Positions 16,131 through 25,926 of a DNA stretch of 62,865 nucleotides are shown piece after piece; position 1 is the first letter of the stretch; every line of letters starts with the position of its first letter. The stretch is from Microbacterium sp. MYb72 (GTDB lineage Bacteria > Actinomycetota > Actinomycetes > Actinomycetales > Microbacteriaceae), in the NCBI RefSeq assembly GCF_002979415.1, contig NZ_PCOT01000024.1:1-62865 (forward strand). The letters run 5' to 3'. Below the pieces are notes generated by a model that was not told where the DNA came from, searched no databases, and saw nothing but the letters and a program-made list of their open reading frames with translations. A program made the translations under genes and the position numbers.

Positions 16131-17573
16131 ATGACCGACGCACAGCGCGACGACTGGACCGCCCGAGAAGAACTCGCCGAGCGGATGATCCCCCTCATCG
16201 GCGCGCTCAAGCGCGAGCACGACGTGATCACGTCTCTGCACGGGCACCGCCTGCTCGGGCTCTCGGCCACGGGCATCGTCGAGGTGCACGACCGCGTCGA
16301 GCGGCTCGGCCACGCCCCGCTCGCCCTCGACGACACGCTCGCCGTGCTGGAGGCCGTGCACGCGCTGACCCCCGGCGCTTCCTCCCTCGACGTCGCCCGT
16401 CTCGCCGAGGGGCACGCGGACAGCGGCCAGGAGCTCAGCGCCTACCTCGAAGAGGTGCTCGCCCCCGCGGTCGGCGCCGTCGCCGCAGAGCCCACCGATG
16501 TCGTGCTGTACGGCTTCGGCCGCATCGGACGCCTGCTCGCGCGCATCCTCATCGCCCACACCGGCGGCGGCAGCGGGCTCCGCCTGCGCGCCATCGTCGT
16601 GCGCCGCGGTTCGGAGAACGACCTCGTCAAGCGCGCCTCGCTGCTCCTGCACGACTCGGTGCACGGACGGTTCGCGGGCTCCGTCACGGTGGACGAGGAG
16701 GCCGAGCAGATCATCGCCAACGGCACCCGCATCCAGGTGATCTACTCCGACGACCCCGGCGCCATCGACTACACGGCGTACGGCATCCACGACGCGATCG
16801 TCGTCGACAACACCGGACGCTGGCGCGACGAGGCCGGTCTCTCGCAGCACCTGAACTCCACGGGCGTGGCACGCGTGCTGCTCACCGCACCGGGGAAGAG
16901 CCCGCTCAAGAACATCGTGCACGGCATCAACGACGGCGTCATCGACGACGCGGACCGCATCCTGTCCGCCGCATCCTGCACCACCAACGCGATCACGCCG
17001 GTGCTCGCCGCGATCGACGAGGCCTACGGCGTGGTCAAGGGGCACGTCGAGACGGTCCACTCGTTCACGAACGATCAGAACCTCATCGACAACTTCCACA
17101 AGGGCGACCGTCGAGGTCGCTCCGCCGTGCTCAACATGGTCATCACGGAGACCGGGGCCGCGAAGGCCGTCGCCAAGGCGCTGCCGCAGCTGGAGGGCAA
17201 GCTCACGGGCAGCTCCATCCGCGTTCCCACCCCCGACGTGTCGCTCGCGGTGCTCCACCTCACGATCGCGCGCCCCGCCACGAAGGACCAGGTCAACGAC
17301 TACCTCCGACGCGTCTCCCTGCACTCGCGCCTGCGCCAGCAGATCGACTACGTGGAGTCGCCAGAGGTGGTCTCGACCGACTTCGTGGGCTCGCACCGCG
17401 CCGGGATCGTCGACGGCCTCGCCACGATCGCCGACGAGGACACGCTGATCCTCTACGTCTGGTACGACAACGAGTTCGGATACTCCTGCCAGGTGATCCG
17501 CGTGCTGGAGACGATGGCGGGGTCGCACCCCGTCGTGCTGCCGGCGCGCCGCACGGTGACGCTCGAGGGCTGA
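16131..17573 (+). CDS. gapB: glyceraldehyde-3-phosphate dehydrogenase, long GapB type
   Basis: The 480-residue enzyme interconverts glyceraldehyde-3-phosphate and 1,3-bisphosphoglycerate. A helical N-terminal extension of about 120 residues precedes the Rossmann motif GFGRIGR (128-134). The catalytic Cys283 sits in SAASCTTN, and the C-terminal YDNEFGYSCQ is intact. Length matches the GapB/GapX group of Corynebacterium glutamicum (480 residues), which acts mainly in gluconeogenesis; that role is inferred here. The ATG at 16131 has AAGGA 5 bases upstream. A -10-like TACCCT lies at 16046-16051. PckG, another gluconeogenic enzyme, is 2.7 kb away. Confidence 0.92.
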   Translation: MTDAQRDDWTAREELAERMIPLIGALKREHDVITSLHGHRLLGLSATGIVEVHDRVERLGHAPLALDDTLAVLEAVHALTPGASSLDVARLAEGHADSGQELSAYLEEVLAPAVGAVAAEPTDVVLYGFGRIGRLLARILIAHTGGGSGLRLRAIVVRRGSENDLVKRASLLLHDSVHGRFAGSVTVDEEAEQIIANGTRIQVIYSDDPGAIDYTAYGIHDAIVVDNTGRWRDEAGLSQHLNSTGVARVLLTAPGKSPLKNIVHGINDGVIDDADRILSAASCTTNAITPVLAAIDEAYGVVKGHVETVHSFTNDQNLIDNFHKGDRRGRSAVLNMVITETGAAKAVAKALPQLEGKLTGSSIRVPTPDVSLAVLHLTIARPATKDQVNDYLRRVSLHSRLRQQIDYVESPEVVSTDFVGSHRAGIVDGLATIADEDTLILYVWYDNEFGYSCQVIRVLETMAGSHPVVLPARRTVTLEG

Positions 17574-17610
17574 GCGGGCGGATGTCGGCGCCGCACGGCA
17601 GTATGGGGGC

Positions 17611-18678
17611 ATGACGCCCAGCGCCCTGCTGTCCGAACGGCTCCGCTCCCACAGGCTCACTGCGCCCGCGCGCACCGTGACGGATGCCGCCTCGCACATG
17701 CTCGCGGTGCAGGGTCAGGAGTTCCTCGCCGGTCGGTGGGCCCTCGGCATCCGCACGAGCGGGGCGCCCGCGCTCTCCGCGGTCGACAGGGCCTTCGCGC
17801 GCGGCGAGCTCGTGCGGTCGTGGACGATGCGGGGGACGCTGCACATCATCCCCGCCGCCGACCTGCGCTGGGTGCTCTCGGTCACCGGCGAGCGGCAGCG
17901 CAAGCAGGTCGCGGGCAGGCACCGGGAGCTCGGCATCGACGGGGAGATGCTCACCCGCGTCGGAGGGGCGCTTCGAGAGCGCCTCGCCGACGGCGGCAGA
18001 ACGCGGGCGCAGCTGCTCGACGACATCGCGGCGCTGGGCATCGACCCGTCGGCGCAGCGCGGAGTGCACCTCATCGGCGCGCTGTGCGTCGACGGCGTCC
18101 TCGTGCAGGGGCCGGTCGTCGCGCGCGACGGAGCGGTCGGACGTGAGCAGCTGTTCGTGCTGGCCGACGAGCACCTGCCAGATGCCGCCGCGCCGGACGA
18201 CCCGCTGGCGGAGTTCTTCGTGCGGTACATCGACGGCCACGGCCCCGCGGGCGCCGCGGACTTCGCGTGGTGGTCGGGGCTGACCCTCGGCGCGGCTCGC
18301 GAGGCGGTCGAGCGCGCCCGGCATCGTGTCACCGAGGTCGAGGAGGGGCTCTTCGTCTCCGCCGTGCGGCCGCGCCGTGGTCGCGGGGTCGATGACGCCG
18401 AGCTGCGTGCACTGCCGATGTTCGACGAGTACTACATCTCCTACGCAGACCGCACCCCTGTCGCCGATGCCGACGCCATGGCCCGCATCGGCCCAGGCAA
18501 GAACGGGATGGTGAGGGCGAGCCTGCTCGCGGGCGGGCGCATCGCCGGAGCATGGACCCACTCCGCCGCCGTGGGGCGGCACCGCGATGCGCCGATCGCC
18601 GAGCCCTTCGACGCCGCGCTCGATCCGGATGCCGTCGCCGCGGCGCTCACCCGGTACGGCGACTTCGTCGCCCGCTGA
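17611..18678 (+). CDS. winged-helix HTH_42 protein, AlkZ/YcaQ-like DNA glycosylase candidate
   Basis: The 355-residue protein belongs to the winged-helix HTH_42 family, recognised from RSWTMRGTLHIIPAADLRWVL and the late EYYISY-DR stretch. Family members AlkZ and YcaQ are DNA glycosylases that use a QxQ or QxD catalytic motif; here LAVQGQEF gives Q34-G-Q36 in the corresponding N-terminal position. Removal of alkylated bases or interstrand crosslinks is therefore plausible. No ribosome-binding site is present: CAGTAT (17599-17604) lies exactly 6 bases before the ATG, so the mRNA is probably leaderless. It is convergent with ramB, 28 bp apart. Confidence 0.8.
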   Translation: MTPSALLSERLRSHRLTAPARTVTDAASHMLAVQGQEFLAGRWALGIRTSGAPALSAVDRAFARGELVRSWTMRGTLHIIPAADLRWVLSVTGERQRKQVAGRHRELGIDGEMLTRVGGALRERLADGGRTRAQLLDDIAALGIDPSAQRGVHLIGALCVDGVLVQGPVVARDGAVGREQLFVLADEHLPDAAAPDDPLAEFFVRYIDGHGPAGAADFAWWSGLTLGAAREAVERARHRVTEVEEGLFVSAVRPRRGRGVDDAELRALPMFDEYYISYADRTPVADADAMARIGPGKNGMVRASLLAGGRIAGAWTHSAAVGRHRDAPIAEPFDAALDPDAVAAALTRYGDFVAR

Positions 18679-18706
18679 CCTCTTCGCGTCGACGCGTCGT
18701 CAGGGC

Positions 18707-20149
18707 TCACTCGTCGGCGTGCCGCCCGAGGAAGTTGTAGACCTCGTTGTCGTCGACACCGGGGAAGGCGCCGCGGGGGAGCGGCGAGAACATGTGCGTG
18801 TGCACGCGGGCGCTCGGCCACGCCTTGCCGCTCCAGCGCTCAGCGAGGTCGGACGGGGGCCGGCGGCAGCACGCCTCGTCGGGGCAGGTCGAGACGGCGC
18901 GGTCTGCGGTCTCCCGCCCGCGCCACCAGCGCGCGTCGTCGAAAGGCACGCCGACCGTCACCGAGAACTCGCCGTCGGTCGCTGAGCCGGTCTGCGTGGA
19001 GCACCAGAACGTCCCGGAGGGGGTGTCGGTGTACTGGTGGTGCTCCGTGGTGCGGTTCTGCTGCGTGAACGCACCGCGCGCCTGGAACTTGCGGCACACG
19101 CGCTGCCCCTCGACGGCGCCGGTGACGTCCATGGGCAGCGGCAGGTCGTCGTTCTCGTAGACGCGGGTGATCGCGCCGTTCGCCGCGACGCGCAGGAAGT
19201 GCAGCGGCATCCCCAGGTGCTGCGTGAGCAGGTTCGTCATCCGCATGCCCGCCGCCTCGTGCGTGACGCCGAACGCGTCGCGGAAGTCCTCGACCGCGAG
19301 GTTGCGGTCCTTCTTCGCCTGCTGCAGGAAGGCGACGGATGCCGTCTCCGGCATGAGGCAGCATGCCGCGAAGTAGTTGATCTCCAGGCGCTGCTGCAGG
19401 AAGTCCGCGTAGTCCGTGGGGGGCGTGTGGCCGAGCAGTCGGTGGGCCATCGCCTGCAGGGCCATCGACCGCAGGCCGTGACCGCCGGGGATGGACGCAG
19501 GGGGCAGGTAGATCCGTCCGTTCTCGAGGTCGGTGACCGACCTCGTCGAGTGGGGGAGATCGGTCACGTAGATGAGCTCGAACCCGAGCTTCTCGGCCAT
19601 GATGCTCACCGTGCGGTGGGTGAGCGCGCCCTGCACGTGCCCTGCGGCCCGCAGATGCTTCTCGGCGAGCTTCTCGATGTCGGCGAGGTAGTTGTGCTGG
19701 GCGCGCATGCGCAGGCGCAGCTCGGTGTTCGCCCTGCGCGCCTCCTCGGGGGTCGCGATGGCCTCGCGCTCGCGGCGCTGCAGCTCGCGGTGCAGCCCCA
19801 GCAGTGACTCGATCGTCTCGTCGCTCATGCCCTTCGTGACGCGGACGGGTGCGATGCCCAGCTGGCGGAACACCGGGCTCTCCTGCGCGCGCTCGAGCTC
19901 GATCTCCAGGGCGGCGCGGCGGTTCGGCGGCTCTCCCGAGATGAGGTCGGTGACCTCGGTGCGGGTGGCCTGCGCGATCGCCTGCAGCAGGGAGAGCTTC
20001 GGCTCGCGCTTGCCGTTCTCGATGAGGCTCAGCTGGGAGCCGGCGACGCCGACCAGGGCGCCGAGCTCATCGAGGGTGTAGCCGTTCTCCAGCCGGTGGT
20101 GACGGATGCGGTGGCCGAGGGTCGTGAGGTGGATGCCGGAGGTCGCCAT
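18707..20149 (-). CDS. ramB: RamB-type XRE-family transcriptional regulator
   Basis: The 480-residue DNA-binding protein has an XRE helix-turn-helix at residues 10-64 ([19 protein letters not shown]), an IrrE-like middle region ([15 protein letters not shown]) and a Cys-rich C-terminal domain ([11 protein letters not shown]), the order seen in short-chain fatty-acyl regulators such as RamB of Corynebacterium glutamicum. RamB represses acetate and related carbon-metabolism genes. It is divergent from pckG across 111 bp containing a palindrome. TAGGAT sits exactly 6 bases before the ATG, so translation is probably leaderless; AAGGA is too close to the ATG to act as a normal site. Confidence 0.88.
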   Translation of the reverse strand: MATSGIHLTTLGHRIRHHRLENGYTLDELGALVGVAGSQLSLIENGKREPKLSLLQAIAQATRTEVTDLISGEPPNRRAALEIELERAQESPVFRQLGIAPVRVTKGMSDETIESLLGLHRELQRREREAIATPEEARRANTELRLRMRAQHNYLADIEKLAEKHLRAAGHVQGALTHRTVSIMAEKLGFELIYVTDLPHSTRSVTDLENGRIYLPPASIPGGHGLRSMALQAMAHRLLGHTPPTDYADFLQQRLEINYFAACCLMPETASVAFLQQAKKDRNLAVEDFRDAFGVTHEAAGMRMTNLLTQHLGMPLHFLRVAANGAITRVYENDDLPLPMDVTGAVEGQRVCRKFQARGAFTQQNRTTEHHQYTDTPSGTFWCSTQTGSATDGEFSVTVGVPFDDARWWRGRETADRAVSTCPDEACCRRPPSDLAERWSGKAWPSARVHTHMFSPLPRGAFPGVDDNEVYNFLGRHADE

Positions 20150-20165
20150 TCCTTGATCCTATCGA

Positions 20166-20181
20166 AAGAATTGAGATTCTT
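20166..20181. promoter_or_regulatory. inverted repeat between ramB and pckG
   Basis: AAGAAT-TGAG-ATTCTT is a perfect 6-4-6 palindrome 16 bp upstream of the ramB start and 80 bp upstream of pckG. It would suit an operator used for autoregulation of ramB or control of pckG. It does not resemble the RamB box known from C. glutamicum, so the binding protein is uncertain. Confidence 0.5.
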
Positions 20182-20260
20182 ATCGCCCGATTCGTCAGAA
20201 AATCGCCCTCAACCCAGAAGAAGATGGATGCAACGCCCCCCACTCAAAGGAGCAGCAGTC

Positions 20261-22123
20261 ATGGCCATCGCCGAAGTCTTCACCCCTCGAGCAGCATCCG
20301 TCGCCCCCGCGCGCACGTTCGGGACGGCGCCGACCTACGACACCCCCGCGATGGCGGAGCTGACCGCCTGGGTCGACGAGATCGCCGCTCTCACGCAGCC
20401 CGACAGCATCCACTGGGTCGACGGCTCGCGCGCCGAGAACGACCGGCTGCTGCGCGGACTGGTCGACGAGGGCAAGATCATCAAGCTCAACCCCGAGTGG
20501 CGCCCCGGCTCCTACCTCGCCCGCTCGCACCCCAGCGACGTCGCCCGCACCGAGGGCCGCACGTTCATCTCCTCCGAGCGCGAAGAGGATGCCGGCCCCA
20601 CGAACAACTGGGCCGCCCCCGCCGAGATGCGCGAGAAGATGACCGAGATCTTCGAGGGATCGATGCGCGGTCGCACCATGTACGTCGTGCCGTTCTCGAT
20701 GGGCCCGGTCGGCGGCCCGCTGTCGCACATCGGCGTCCAGGTCACCGACAGCGCCTACGCCGTCGCCTCGATCGGCATCATGACGCGCGTCGGCGACGCC
20801 GTCACCCGCCAGATCGCCGAGGGCGCGCCGTGGGTCAAGACGGTCCACTCCGTCGGAGCCCCGCTCGAGCCTGGACAGGCCGACGTCGAGTGGCCGTGCA
20901 ACGAGGAGAAGTACATCGTGCACTTCCCCGACACACTCGAGGTCTACTCGTTCGGCTCGGGCTACGGCGGCAACGCGATCCTCGCGAAGAAGTGCTTCGC
21001 CCTGCGCATCGCCTCGGTGATCGCCCGCGACGAGGGCTGGCTCGCCGAGCACATGCTGCTCATCCGCGTGATCGACCCCGCGGGCACGGCGTACCACGTG
21101 GCCGCGGCGTTCCCCTCCGCCTGCGGCAAGACGAACCTCGCGATGCTCCGCCCGACGATCCCCGGCTGGAAGGTGGAGACCCTCGGCGACGACATCGCGT
21201 GGATCCGCCCGGGTGAGGACGGCCGCATGTGGGCCATCAACCCCGAGGCCGGCTTCTTCGGCGTCGCACCCGGAACCGGCGAGTCGACCAACGTCACCGC
21301 GGTCGAGACCCTCTGGGGCAACACGATCTTCACGAACGTGGCGCTCCGCCCCGACGGCGACGTCTGGTGGGAGGGTCTGACCGACGAGGCGCCGGCGAAC
21401 CTCATCGACTGGGAGGGCAACGAGTGGACGCCCGACTCCGGACGCCCCGCCGCGCACCCGAACTCGCGCTTCACGGTGTCGGCCGCGCAGTGCCCGCAGA
21501 TCTCGGAGGACTGGGAGGCGGCGGTGCCGCTCGACGTCATCCTCTTCGGCGGACGCCGCGCGAGCAACGTCCCGCTCGTCGTCGAGGCGACCGACTGGAC
21601 GCACGGCGTGTTCCTCGGATCGAACATCTCGTCCGAGCGCACGGCCGCCGCCGAGGGCACGGTGGGCGAGCTGCGCCGCGACCCGTTCGCGATGCTCCCG
21701 TTCTGCGGATACAACATGGCCGACTACTTCGGGCACTGGCTGAAGGTCGGACGCACGCTCCGCTTCGACCGCGCGCCGCGGATCTTCCAGGTCAACTGGT
21801 TCCGCCGCGGCTCCGACGGCCGGTTCCTGTGGCCCGGATTCGGCGACAACTCGCGCGTCATCGACTGGATCATCCGCCGCATCTCCGGTGAGGTCACCGC
21901 GGTGGACAGCCCCATCGGCCGCCTGCCCCGCACGGAGGACCTCAACCTCGACGGACTCGACGTCCCCGAGGCCGACCTCGAGGAGCTGTTCTCGGTCGAC
22001 GCCGAGGCGTGGAAGACCGAGGCCGACCTCACGGAGGCGTTCTACGACACCTTCGGCGACAAGCTGCCCGCTGCGCTGCGCGCCGAGCTGGCATCGCTGC
22101 GCTACAGGCTGTCGAACGCCTGA
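20261..22123 (+). CDS. pckG: phosphoenolpyruvate carboxykinase (GTP)
   Basis: The 620-residue cytosolic enzyme converts oxaloacetate and GTP to phosphoenolpyruvate, GDP and CO2, the first step of gluconeogenesis. The GTP-type P-loop with the hyperreactive cysteine, FPSACGKTN, covers residues 284-292 (Cys288). The downstream [13 protein letters not shown] guanine-binding segment and NWFRR stretch are intact. Length is normal for the GTP family. The ATG at 20261 follows AAAGGAGCAG. It is divergent from ramB and followed by a terminator-like hairpin at 22132, so it forms a single-gene unit. Confidence 0.96.
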   Translation: MAIAEVFTPRAASVAPARTFGTAPTYDTPAMAELTAWVDEIAALTQPDSIHWVDGSRAENDRLLRGLVDEGKIIKLNPEWRPGSYLARSHPSDVARTEGRTFISSEREEDAGPTNNWAAPAEMREKMTEIFEGSMRGRTMYVVPFSMGPVGGPLSHIGVQVTDSAYAVASIGIMTRVGDAVTRQIAEGAPWVKTVHSVGAPLEPGQADVEWPCNEEKYIVHFPDTLEVYSFGSGYGGNAILAKKCFALRIASVIARDEGWLAEHMLLIRVIDPAGTAYHVAAAFPSACGKTNLAMLRPTIPGWKVETLGDDIAWIRPGEDGRMWAINPEAGFFGVAPGTGESTNVTAVETLWGNTIFTNVALRPDGDVWWEGLTDEAPANLIDWEGNEWTPDSGRPAAHPNSRFTVSAAQCPQISEDWEAAVPLDVILFGGRRASNVPLVVEATDWTHGVFLGSNISSERTAAAEGTVGELRRDPFAMLPFCGYNMADYFGHWLKVGRTLRFDRAPRIFQVNWFRRGSDGRFLWPGFGDNSRVIDWIIRRISGEVTAVDSPIGRLPRTEDLNLDGLDVPEADLEELFSVDAEAWKTEADLTEAFYDTFGDKLPAALRAELASLRYRLSNA

Positions 22124-22131
22124 CACAGACG

Positions 22132-22166
22132 GGGCGCCGCCATCGGGGGATACGGCGCCCTCCTTT
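22132..22166 (+). terminator. terminator-like hairpin after pckG
   Basis: GGGCGCCG (22132-22139) pairs with CGGCGCCC (22153-22160) around a 13-base loop, followed by TCCTTTG. It starts 9 bp after the pckG stop. Confidence 0.7.
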
Positions 22167-22313
22167 GCGCCAAGGCGGGATGCTCGAGACGAACCCATGG
22201 CTGAGTGGTCTCCGGCATCCCGCCTTCGCGCATGCGGAATCCCCGGACCGGGGAGTTCACGGCGATAGGGTCGTGATATCCGCGGTCCGCGCGGTGCTGC
22301 CGGGGGAAGTGCG

Positions 22314-23471
22314 ATGCGTCGAGGTCTGATCGGGGGCGGCGTCCTCGCCGTCCTGTGGTTCTTCTGCGGCTGGCTGCCGTACGTCTTGTCCGGGGCGGGC
22401 GGGAGCCTGGCGACGCTCGGGCAGCTGCTCCCGTCGCCGATGCGATGGGGCATGTTCGGGAGCCCCGTGGGCTGGGCGATCGTCGAGCACGTGCTCACGC
22501 TCGTCGTGCTCGTCGGCGGGTTCGCGCTGCTCGCGTCCTGGTTCTCGACGAGCAGGGAGTCGACGGCGACGGGACGCACCGCTTTCGCGGCCGCCTGGCT
22601 CGCCGCGGTGCTGACGGCCTTCGCGATCGGCGCCGCCCTGGATCTGGGCAGCGTCGCGTCGGCGATCAGCTGGTCGGGTATCAGGGGCGCCGCGGGGAGC
22701 ACGGGGTTCACGATGTCGACCACCTGGTGGGCGGCGCTGGTCGGCTGGCTCCCCGCTCTGATCTTCCTCAAGGCAGGGCGGGGGCGGGAGGCGGATGCCA
22801 CCCCTGCCGAACGTCTCCGGTCGCGGAGCGTGGTGCTGGCGGCCGTCGTCGCGGTCGCGCTGGTCGCGCTGCCCGTCGCGGCCGAGGCCGGGAGCAACGC
22901 GGCGCAGGAGCAGCTGAGACAGGACCAGGCCGCGGCCGAGGTCGAGGCTCAGGAGCTGGCCGATCCCGACGGCGCCGCTCCGCGAGACCCCGATGCGCCG
23001 GGCGAGCCGGTGCCGGCAGCAGCCCCGGCCGAGGGGGCGGCCCCCGACGGCGCGTGCACAGCGGAGGACACGTTCTTGACCGCCCCGGGGACCGACGCCG
23101 CGACCGGGCATCGCGGTCAGTGGATCCAGCTCGTGAACGTCTCCGAGGAGCCGTGCGTCGTCGAGGGCTATCCCGATGTCGCGTACGGCGACCAGAACGG
23201 GCATCTGCTCGACGTGATCGTCGAGCACGGGGGCGCGTTCATGGCGCAGGACCCTGGACCCGCACCCGTCACCCTCCAGCCCGGCGAGGCGGCCTCCGCC
23301 GTCATCGGCTGGGACGCGAACTCGGTGAACGGTCAGCTCGCCGCCCGCAGCGTGTGGATCGCCGTGCGTCCGGGGGAGCTGCGGTCCGCCACGGACATCT
23401 CACTCGACATCATCCCCGGTGCGACCGTGCACGTGACGGCCTGGCAGATCGCCGCTCCTTCCGGGAGCTGA
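22314..23471 (+). CDS. membrane protein with extracytoplasmic DUF4232 domain
   Basis: The 385-residue protein has about four to five transmembrane helices: one near residues 3-25, then three further helices up to about 155, and one near 172-190 after a charged stretch. A low-complexity Ala/Asp/Pro linker (about 205-245) leads to a C-terminal domain with QWIQLVNVSEEPCVVEGYP, the DUF4232 pattern of actinobacterial secreted proteins. That domain is presumably outside the membrane, with two cysteines that could pair. Function is unknown. The ATG at 22314 follows GGGGGAAG. It is convergent with the ABC exporter gene. Confidence 0.8.
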   Translation: MRRGLIGGGVLAVLWFFCGWLPYVLSGAGGSLATLGQLLPSPMRWGMFGSPVGWAIVEHVLTLVVLVGGFALLASWFSTSRESTATGRTAFAAAWLAAVLTAFAIGAALDLGSVASAISWSGIRGAAGSTGFTMSTTWWAALVGWLPALIFLKAGRGREADATPAERLRSRSVVLAAVVAVALVALPVAAEAGSNAAQEQLRQDQAAAEVEAQELADPDGAAPRDPDAPGEPVPAAAPAEGAAPDGACTAEDTFLTAPGTDAATGHRGQWIQLVNVSEEPCVVEGYPDVAYGDQNGHLLDVIVEHGGAFMAQDPGPAPVTLQPGEAASAVIGWDANSVNGQLAARSVWIAVRPGELRSATDISLDIIPGATVHVTAWQIAAPSGS

Positions 23472-23546
23472 GCCGACCGGCCGAGCTGTCCGGCTGGGCA
23501 CCGACCGACGCGGCAGTCCGCGTTCGGCGGCGTGCGCCGGCCGGAC

Positions 23547-25430
23547 TCAGGCCAGCAGCTGGTGACGGGCGAGGTCGCGGTACAGGGGAGTCGACTCGAC
23601 CAGCTCGGCGTGCGTGCCGGTGCCGGCGACCACGCCGTCCTGCAGCACGATGATCTGGTCGCTGTCGACGACGGTCGACAGTCGGTGCGCGATCACGACC
23701 AGGGTGCGGTCCGTCGAGACCGCGTCGATGGCCTCGCGCATGCGCTGCTCGTTCACGCCATCGAGCGACGAGGTCGACTCGTCGAGGAGCAGGATCGGCG
23801 CGTCGGTGAGCAGCGCCCGCGCGATGGCGAGACGCTGGCGCTCGCCGCCGGAGAGCATCACGCCGTCCTCGCCGACGGGGGCGTCGAGACCGAGGGGATC
23901 GCGCTCCAGCACTTCGCCGAGGTTGACCGCGCGCAGCACACGCTCGCAGTCGGCGTCGGATGCCGTCGGGGCCGCGAGGCGCAGGTTGTCAGCCAGCGTT
24001 CCGGCGAGGGTCGGGGCGTCCTGCTCGACGTAGCCGAACTGCGCGCGCAGCTCGTCGCGCGGATAGGTGCGGGCGTCGTGTCCGTGGAGTCGGATCGACC
24101 CTCCGGTGGGGTCGTAGAAGCGCTCCAGCAGCGAGAGGATTGTGCTCTTGCCGGCGCCGCTCGGGCCCACGAGAGCCACGCGGGCGCCGCGGGGCACCGT
24201 GAAGGACACGCCGCGGAGGACCTCGCGGGAAGGTGAGGGCGCCGGGTCGTCCGCCGACTCCAGGTGCGCGTCGGCGAGCAGGGTCCGCGCCTCGCGCGCG
24301 GCCTTCTCCCGAGCGGCGACGACGTTCTCCGGGTAGCGAAAGCGCACGTCGCGGAACTCGACGGCGGGCGCGGCGGCATCCGTCTCTTCGCGGGGGACGG
24401 ATGCCGCGATGGCCTCGTCGTCCTGCGTCTCGGTCGGCAGGTCGAGGACCTCCTGGATGCGTCCGAGCGCGCCCAGCGCCTGGTTCACCGACGTGATCGC
24501 GCCGAACGTGGTGGCGAGAGGCATGACCAGCATGAAGAGGAACATGATGAAGGTGATCAGCGAGGCGATCGTGATCGTGCCCGCCGCGACACGGAAGCCG
24601 CCGACTCCCAGGACCACGAGCAGCGAAAGCTGCAGGGCGATGCCGGCGATCGGCACGACGAGCGAGGAGATCTTCGCGATCCGCACGCCGATGCCGTACG
24701 CGTCGGCGGCGAGTGCGGACACGTTCTCGGTCTCGCGCTCGGTGGCGCCGGAGGCGCGCACGGTGCGGATCGACCCCACCGCACGCTCGACGCCGGAGGC
24801 GAGCTCGCCCACCTTGACCTGCTGCGCGGTGGACGCGGTGCGGATCCGTCCGCTCAGGGCCACGACGACGATGACGGACACGCCGATCACGATCACGATG
24901 AGCAGCAGGAGCAGGGGGTCGATCAGCAGCATCGCGATCAGGGCGCCGACGAACAGGATCGCGCTCCCGACGGCATCCGCGAGTCCCTGCGTCAGCACGG
25001 CGTAGAGGAGCGTGGTGTCGGTGCCGACGCGCGAGACGAGATCGCCGGTGCGGCGGGCGTCGAACTCGCTGATCGGCAGGTGCAGGATGCGGGCGATGAG
25101 CTTGCGGCGGCTCGAGTGGACGACCGCGGTGCCCGTGCGCTGGAGGAGGTAGTGCTGGTAGCCCGAGATGATCGAGGAGACGACGACGAATCCGATGAGC
25201 AGCCAGATCAGGATGCCGAGGCCCCTGTTCGACTGCACGGCCTCGATGACCTGGCCGACGAGGAGCGGCTGGACGAGCGAGGTCGCGGCGCCGAAGACGC
25301 TGAGCACGGCGACGACGATCAGCGTGCGCTTGTGCTCGAAGAGGAAGGGGAGGAGCTGGCGGAACGTGGCGCGGGGACCGTCGTGCGGCGCGCCGCGTCC
25401 GCGTCGGCGTGTCGTCGCCGTGCTGGACAT
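23547..25430 (-). CDS. ABC exporter, fused transmembrane and ATPase domains
   Basis: The 627-residue half-transporter has six transmembrane helices in residues about 40-330 and a C-terminal ATPase with Walker A GPSGAGKST, signature LSGGERQR and Walker B ILLLDEST followed by the H-loop IAHRLST. Such proteins homodimerise and export lipids or drugs. A charged insertion of about 35 residues, rich in Ala and Arg, lies just before the Walker A region. The ATG at 25430 follows GAGG at 6 bases; longer readings overlap the small HTH gene. It lies 83 bp downstream of that HTH gene and is probably controlled by it. Confidence 0.9.
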   Translation of the reverse strand: MSSTATTRRRGRGAPHDGPRATFRQLLPFLFEHKRTLIVVAVLSVFGAATSLVQPLLVGQVIEAVQSNRGLGILIWLLIGFVVVSSIISGYQHYLLQRTGTAVVHSSRRKLIARILHLPISEFDARRTGDLVSRVGTDTTLLYAVLTQGLADAVGSAILFVGALIAMLLIDPLLLLLIVIVIGVSVIVVVALSGRIRTASTAQQVKVGELASGVERAVGSIRTVRASGATERETENVSALAADAYGIGVRIAKISSLVVPIAGIALQLSLLVVLGVGGFRVAAGTITIASLITFIMFLFMLVMPLATTFGAITSVNQALGALGRIQEVLDLPTETQDDEAIAASVPREETDAAAPAVEFRDVRFRYPENVVAAREKAAREARTLLADAHLESADDPAPSPSREVLRGVSFTVPRGARVALVGPSGAGKSTILSLLERFYDPTGGSIRLHGHDARTYPRDELRAQFGYVEQDAPTLAGTLADNLRLAAPTASDADCERVLRAVNLGEVLERDPLGLDAPVGEDGVMLSGGERQRLAIARALLTDAPILLLDESTSSLDGVNEQRMREAIDAVSTDRTLVVIAHRLSTVVDSDQIIVLQDGVVAGTGTHAELVESTPLYRDLARHQLLA

Positions 25431-25513
25431 GCGGAACCTCGATCTGAGAGGGGTGGGTACTTCGACCGTACTTCGTGTCGATGCGGTTTCTGTGGATGGG
25501 CTGTGTGGCCGGT

Positions 25514-25717
25514 TCAGCTGCGGCCGAAGCGGCGGTGCGCGGCCTGCTTCGTGACGCCCAGCGCGCTCGCGATCGCCTGCCAGGAGTAGCCGAGATTGCG
25601 GGCCTTGCGCACCTGCGCCTCCTCGGTGCGCGCGATGTCGAGGCGGAGCCCCGCCAGGCGGTGCAGCTCGGCCAGAGGTTCTGCCCCGTCTTCGGAGACG
25701 GTGGATGCCTTCACCAT
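25514..25717 (-). CDS. 67-residue helix-turn-helix protein
   Basis: The 67-residue protein has a helical N-terminal half rich in Glu, Leu and Arg and a C-terminal helix-turn-helix, YSWQAIASALGVTKQAAHRRF (about residues 44-64). Small actinobacterial HTH proteins of this type often neighbour exporters. The ATG at 25717 follows GAAAGG about 9 bases upstream. The promoter region contains two identical-form palindromes, GTCAA-N6-TTGAC, centred 44 bp apart; autoregulation by this protein is a reasonable inference. It is probably co-transcribed with the ABC exporter. Confidence 0.8.
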   Translation of the reverse strand: MVKASTVSEDGAEPLAELHRLAGLRLDIARTEEAQVRKARNLGYSWQAIASALGVTKQAAHRRFGRS

Positions 25718-25733
25718 GATCCACGACCTTTCC

Positions 25734-25793
25734 GTCAACGATCATTGACGTTCATCCTGATCGAAGAGACGAAGAATGTCAACATGAATTGAC
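25734..25793. promoter_or_regulatory. two GTCAA-N6-TTGAC operators
   Basis: GTCAA-CGATCA-TTGAC spans 25734-25749 and GTCAA-CATGAA-TTGAC spans 25778-25793; the centres are 44 bp apart, about four helical turns. The first begins 16 bp upstream of the small HTH gene start. TTGAC also resembles a -35 hexamer, so binding would cover promoter elements. The remaining sequence up to the LysR start at 25927 shows no other clear structure. Confidence 0.6.
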
Positions 25794-25926
25794 GACAGGT
25801 CCGTCCCCTCCGACAGAGCGGCCGGGCACCGGGCGCCGAGCCTTCGCCTCGATAGGATGAGGCATCCGGAAGCCGCGTGAACCCGCACGGAACGGCGACC
25901 GGCCACCACCCGCCGATGGAGTCCCC

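Noticed and set aside
20150..20260. A classical RamB box upstream of pckG
   Set aside because: The AAAGTTTGC-type consensus known from Corynebacterium glutamicum is not present; only the AAGAAT palindrome is.
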